This document shows positions 5,138 through 5,504 of a stretch of DNA of 5,504 nucleotides, piece by piece. Position 1 is the stretch's first letter, and each line of letters starts with the position of its first letter. This stretch comes from Bradyrhizobium sp. GTDB lineage: Bacteria > Pseudomonadota > Alphaproteobacteria > Rhizobiales > Xanthobacteraceae. The notes under the pieces are model-generated. The model did not search any database, was not told the DNA's origin, and was given only the letters and a program-made list of their open reading frames with translations. Position numbers and translations under genes: made by a program. Location: contig JAICIT010000211.1 in assembly GCA_025960445.1 (NCBI GenBank), positions 1 through 5,504 on the forward strand. Reading direction: 5' to 3'.

Positions 5138-5290
5138 ATGCTCGGCAACCGCAATATCTTATATCTCATCATTGGCGCACTGATCGTTGCTGTAGGCGTG
5201 CTCGGTTACAATCTTTACCAGACCAAAAAGGAACCGGAAGGCCTGCAGATCAATGTCGGCCCGAACGGATTGAAGATTCAAAACAAATGA
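5138..5290 (+). CDS. Small single-span membrane protein (50 aa)
   Basis: A 50-aa protein, MLGNRNILYL... to ...GLKIQNK, with a strong GGAGG upstream. Residues about 7-27 form one hydrophobic segment (ILYLIIGALIVAVGVLGYNLY). It is preceded by a short polar N-terminus and followed by the charged stretch QTKKEPE and a short polar tail (GLQINVGPNGLKIQNK) that may form a small beta hairpin. By the positive-inside rule the single Arg (Arg5) before the span and the two Lys (30-31) after it weakly favour a cytoplasmic C-terminus, but orientation is uncertain. Such 50-residue inner-membrane proteins are, from memory, conserved as hypotheticals in Bradyrhizobium and Rhodopseudomonas. The stop codon TGA overlaps the ATG of the next gene (ATGA), so the two are probably translationally coupled. 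Function unknown. Confidence 0.85.
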   Translation: MLGNRNILYLIIGALIVAVGVLGYNLYQTKKEPEGLQINVGPNGLKIQNK

Positions 5291-5504
5291 AATTTCTCGC
5301 CGCGATAAACATGATGGCCTCACAGATCCGGCCTGGCTCTCTGCTGCTGGTTGTTGGTCTTGCAATTTGGGTGTTTCCACGAGCGGTGACAGCGGAACAG
5401 GTTTCTCGTGAGCAGGATATCGTAAGTTTAAGGCTGGGCCAGCGTATCCTTGTCGATGATGGATCGTGCCCCGCCGGTCAGATCAAGGAGGTGTCCGGCA
5501 CTAA
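5287..5504 (+). CDS. Putative exported small protein, N-terminal part (possible DUF6719 type)
   Basis: The frame opens at ATG 5287, overlapping the preceding TGA, and is still open at the window end after 72 codons. Residues 1-36 look like a Sec signal peptide: a basic start (MKFLAAINMMASQIR), a hydrophobic core (SLLLVVGLAIWVF), then PRAVTA with an Ala-x-Ala-like cleavage site (AVTA|EQ). The mature part begins EQVSREQDIVSLRLGQRILVDDGSCPAGQIKEVSG, with one Cys at residue 61 in GSCPAGQIKEV. This segment resembles small exported proteins of Bradyrhizobium that I recall as DUF6719; in that recalled family a second Cys lies further on and a disulfide would be plausible. ATGs at codons 9 and 10 are alternative starts that give a shorter leader. 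The end and total length are not visible. Function unknown. Confidence 0.72.
   Translation, partial: MKFLAAINMMASQIRPGSLLLVVGLAIWVFPRAVTAEQVSREQDIVSLRLGQRILVDDGSCPAGQIKEVSGT

Noticed and set aside
5159..5380. 73-codon minus-strand frame
   Set aside because: It lies opposite the 50-aa and exported-protein genes, which have a strong ribosome site, a membrane span and a signal peptide. The antisense frame has none of these.
1..5504. New defence, mobile or biosynthetic system
   Set aside because: I see no transposase, integrase, repeat array, toxin-antitoxin pair or multi-gene enzyme cluster. The genes alternate in strand and belong to unrelated housekeeping or hypothetical families.

Overview
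The window is 5.5 kb of GC-rich (by eye about 60%) bacterial DNA, densely packed with short convergent and divergent genes. Several proteins (the DUF2161-type nuclease-fold protein, the leaderless cobalamin-binding-type protein, the roughly 100-aa basic protein and the 50-aa membrane protein) resemble from memory orthologues typical of the Bradyrhizobium / Rhodopseudomonas / Nitrobacteraceae group of Alphaproteobacteria. That assignment is recall, not a database search. No phage, IS, CRISPR, tRNA or rRNA signature is visible, so this looks like ordinary chromosomal backbone.

Layout from left to right: (1) the 3' end of a short-chain dehydrogenase (+, 1-267); (2) a convergent gene (-, 287-994) for a protein of two GrlR-like domains in tandem; (3) a divergent gene (+, 1219-1905, TTG start) for a DUF2161-type PD-(D/E)XK phosphodiesterase-like protein; (4) a 163-bp gap with several short palindromes, then a 100-aa conserved basic protein (+, 2069-2371); (5) a 12-bp direct repeat across that gene's stop codon, then a convergent PaaI-type hotdog thioesterase (-, 2420-2821); (6) a divergent BtuF-like cobalamin/iron-siderophore-type binding protein without a signal peptide (+, 2976-3761); (7) an M20-family ArgE/DapE-like metallohydrolase (-, 3758-5038) whose stop codon overlaps the previous gene's stop in a shared CTAG; (8) a divergent two-gene unit of a 50-aa single-span membrane protein (+, 5138-5290) and, overlapping by ATGA, an exported small protein that runs off the window end (+, 5287 onward).

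Most genes alternate in strand and appear to be single transcription units. The only convincing operon is the last pair. I see no shared pathway linking the genes: SDR, thioesterase, M20 hydrolase and binding protein are general metabolic or transport functions. The points most worth a second look are the duplicated GrlR-type regulator-like protein away from any visible type III secretion genes, the leaderless orphan binding protein, the overlapping membrane/exported small-protein pair, and several near-perfect short palindromes upstream of genes. I did not find convincing evidence of a new multi-gene defence or mobile system.
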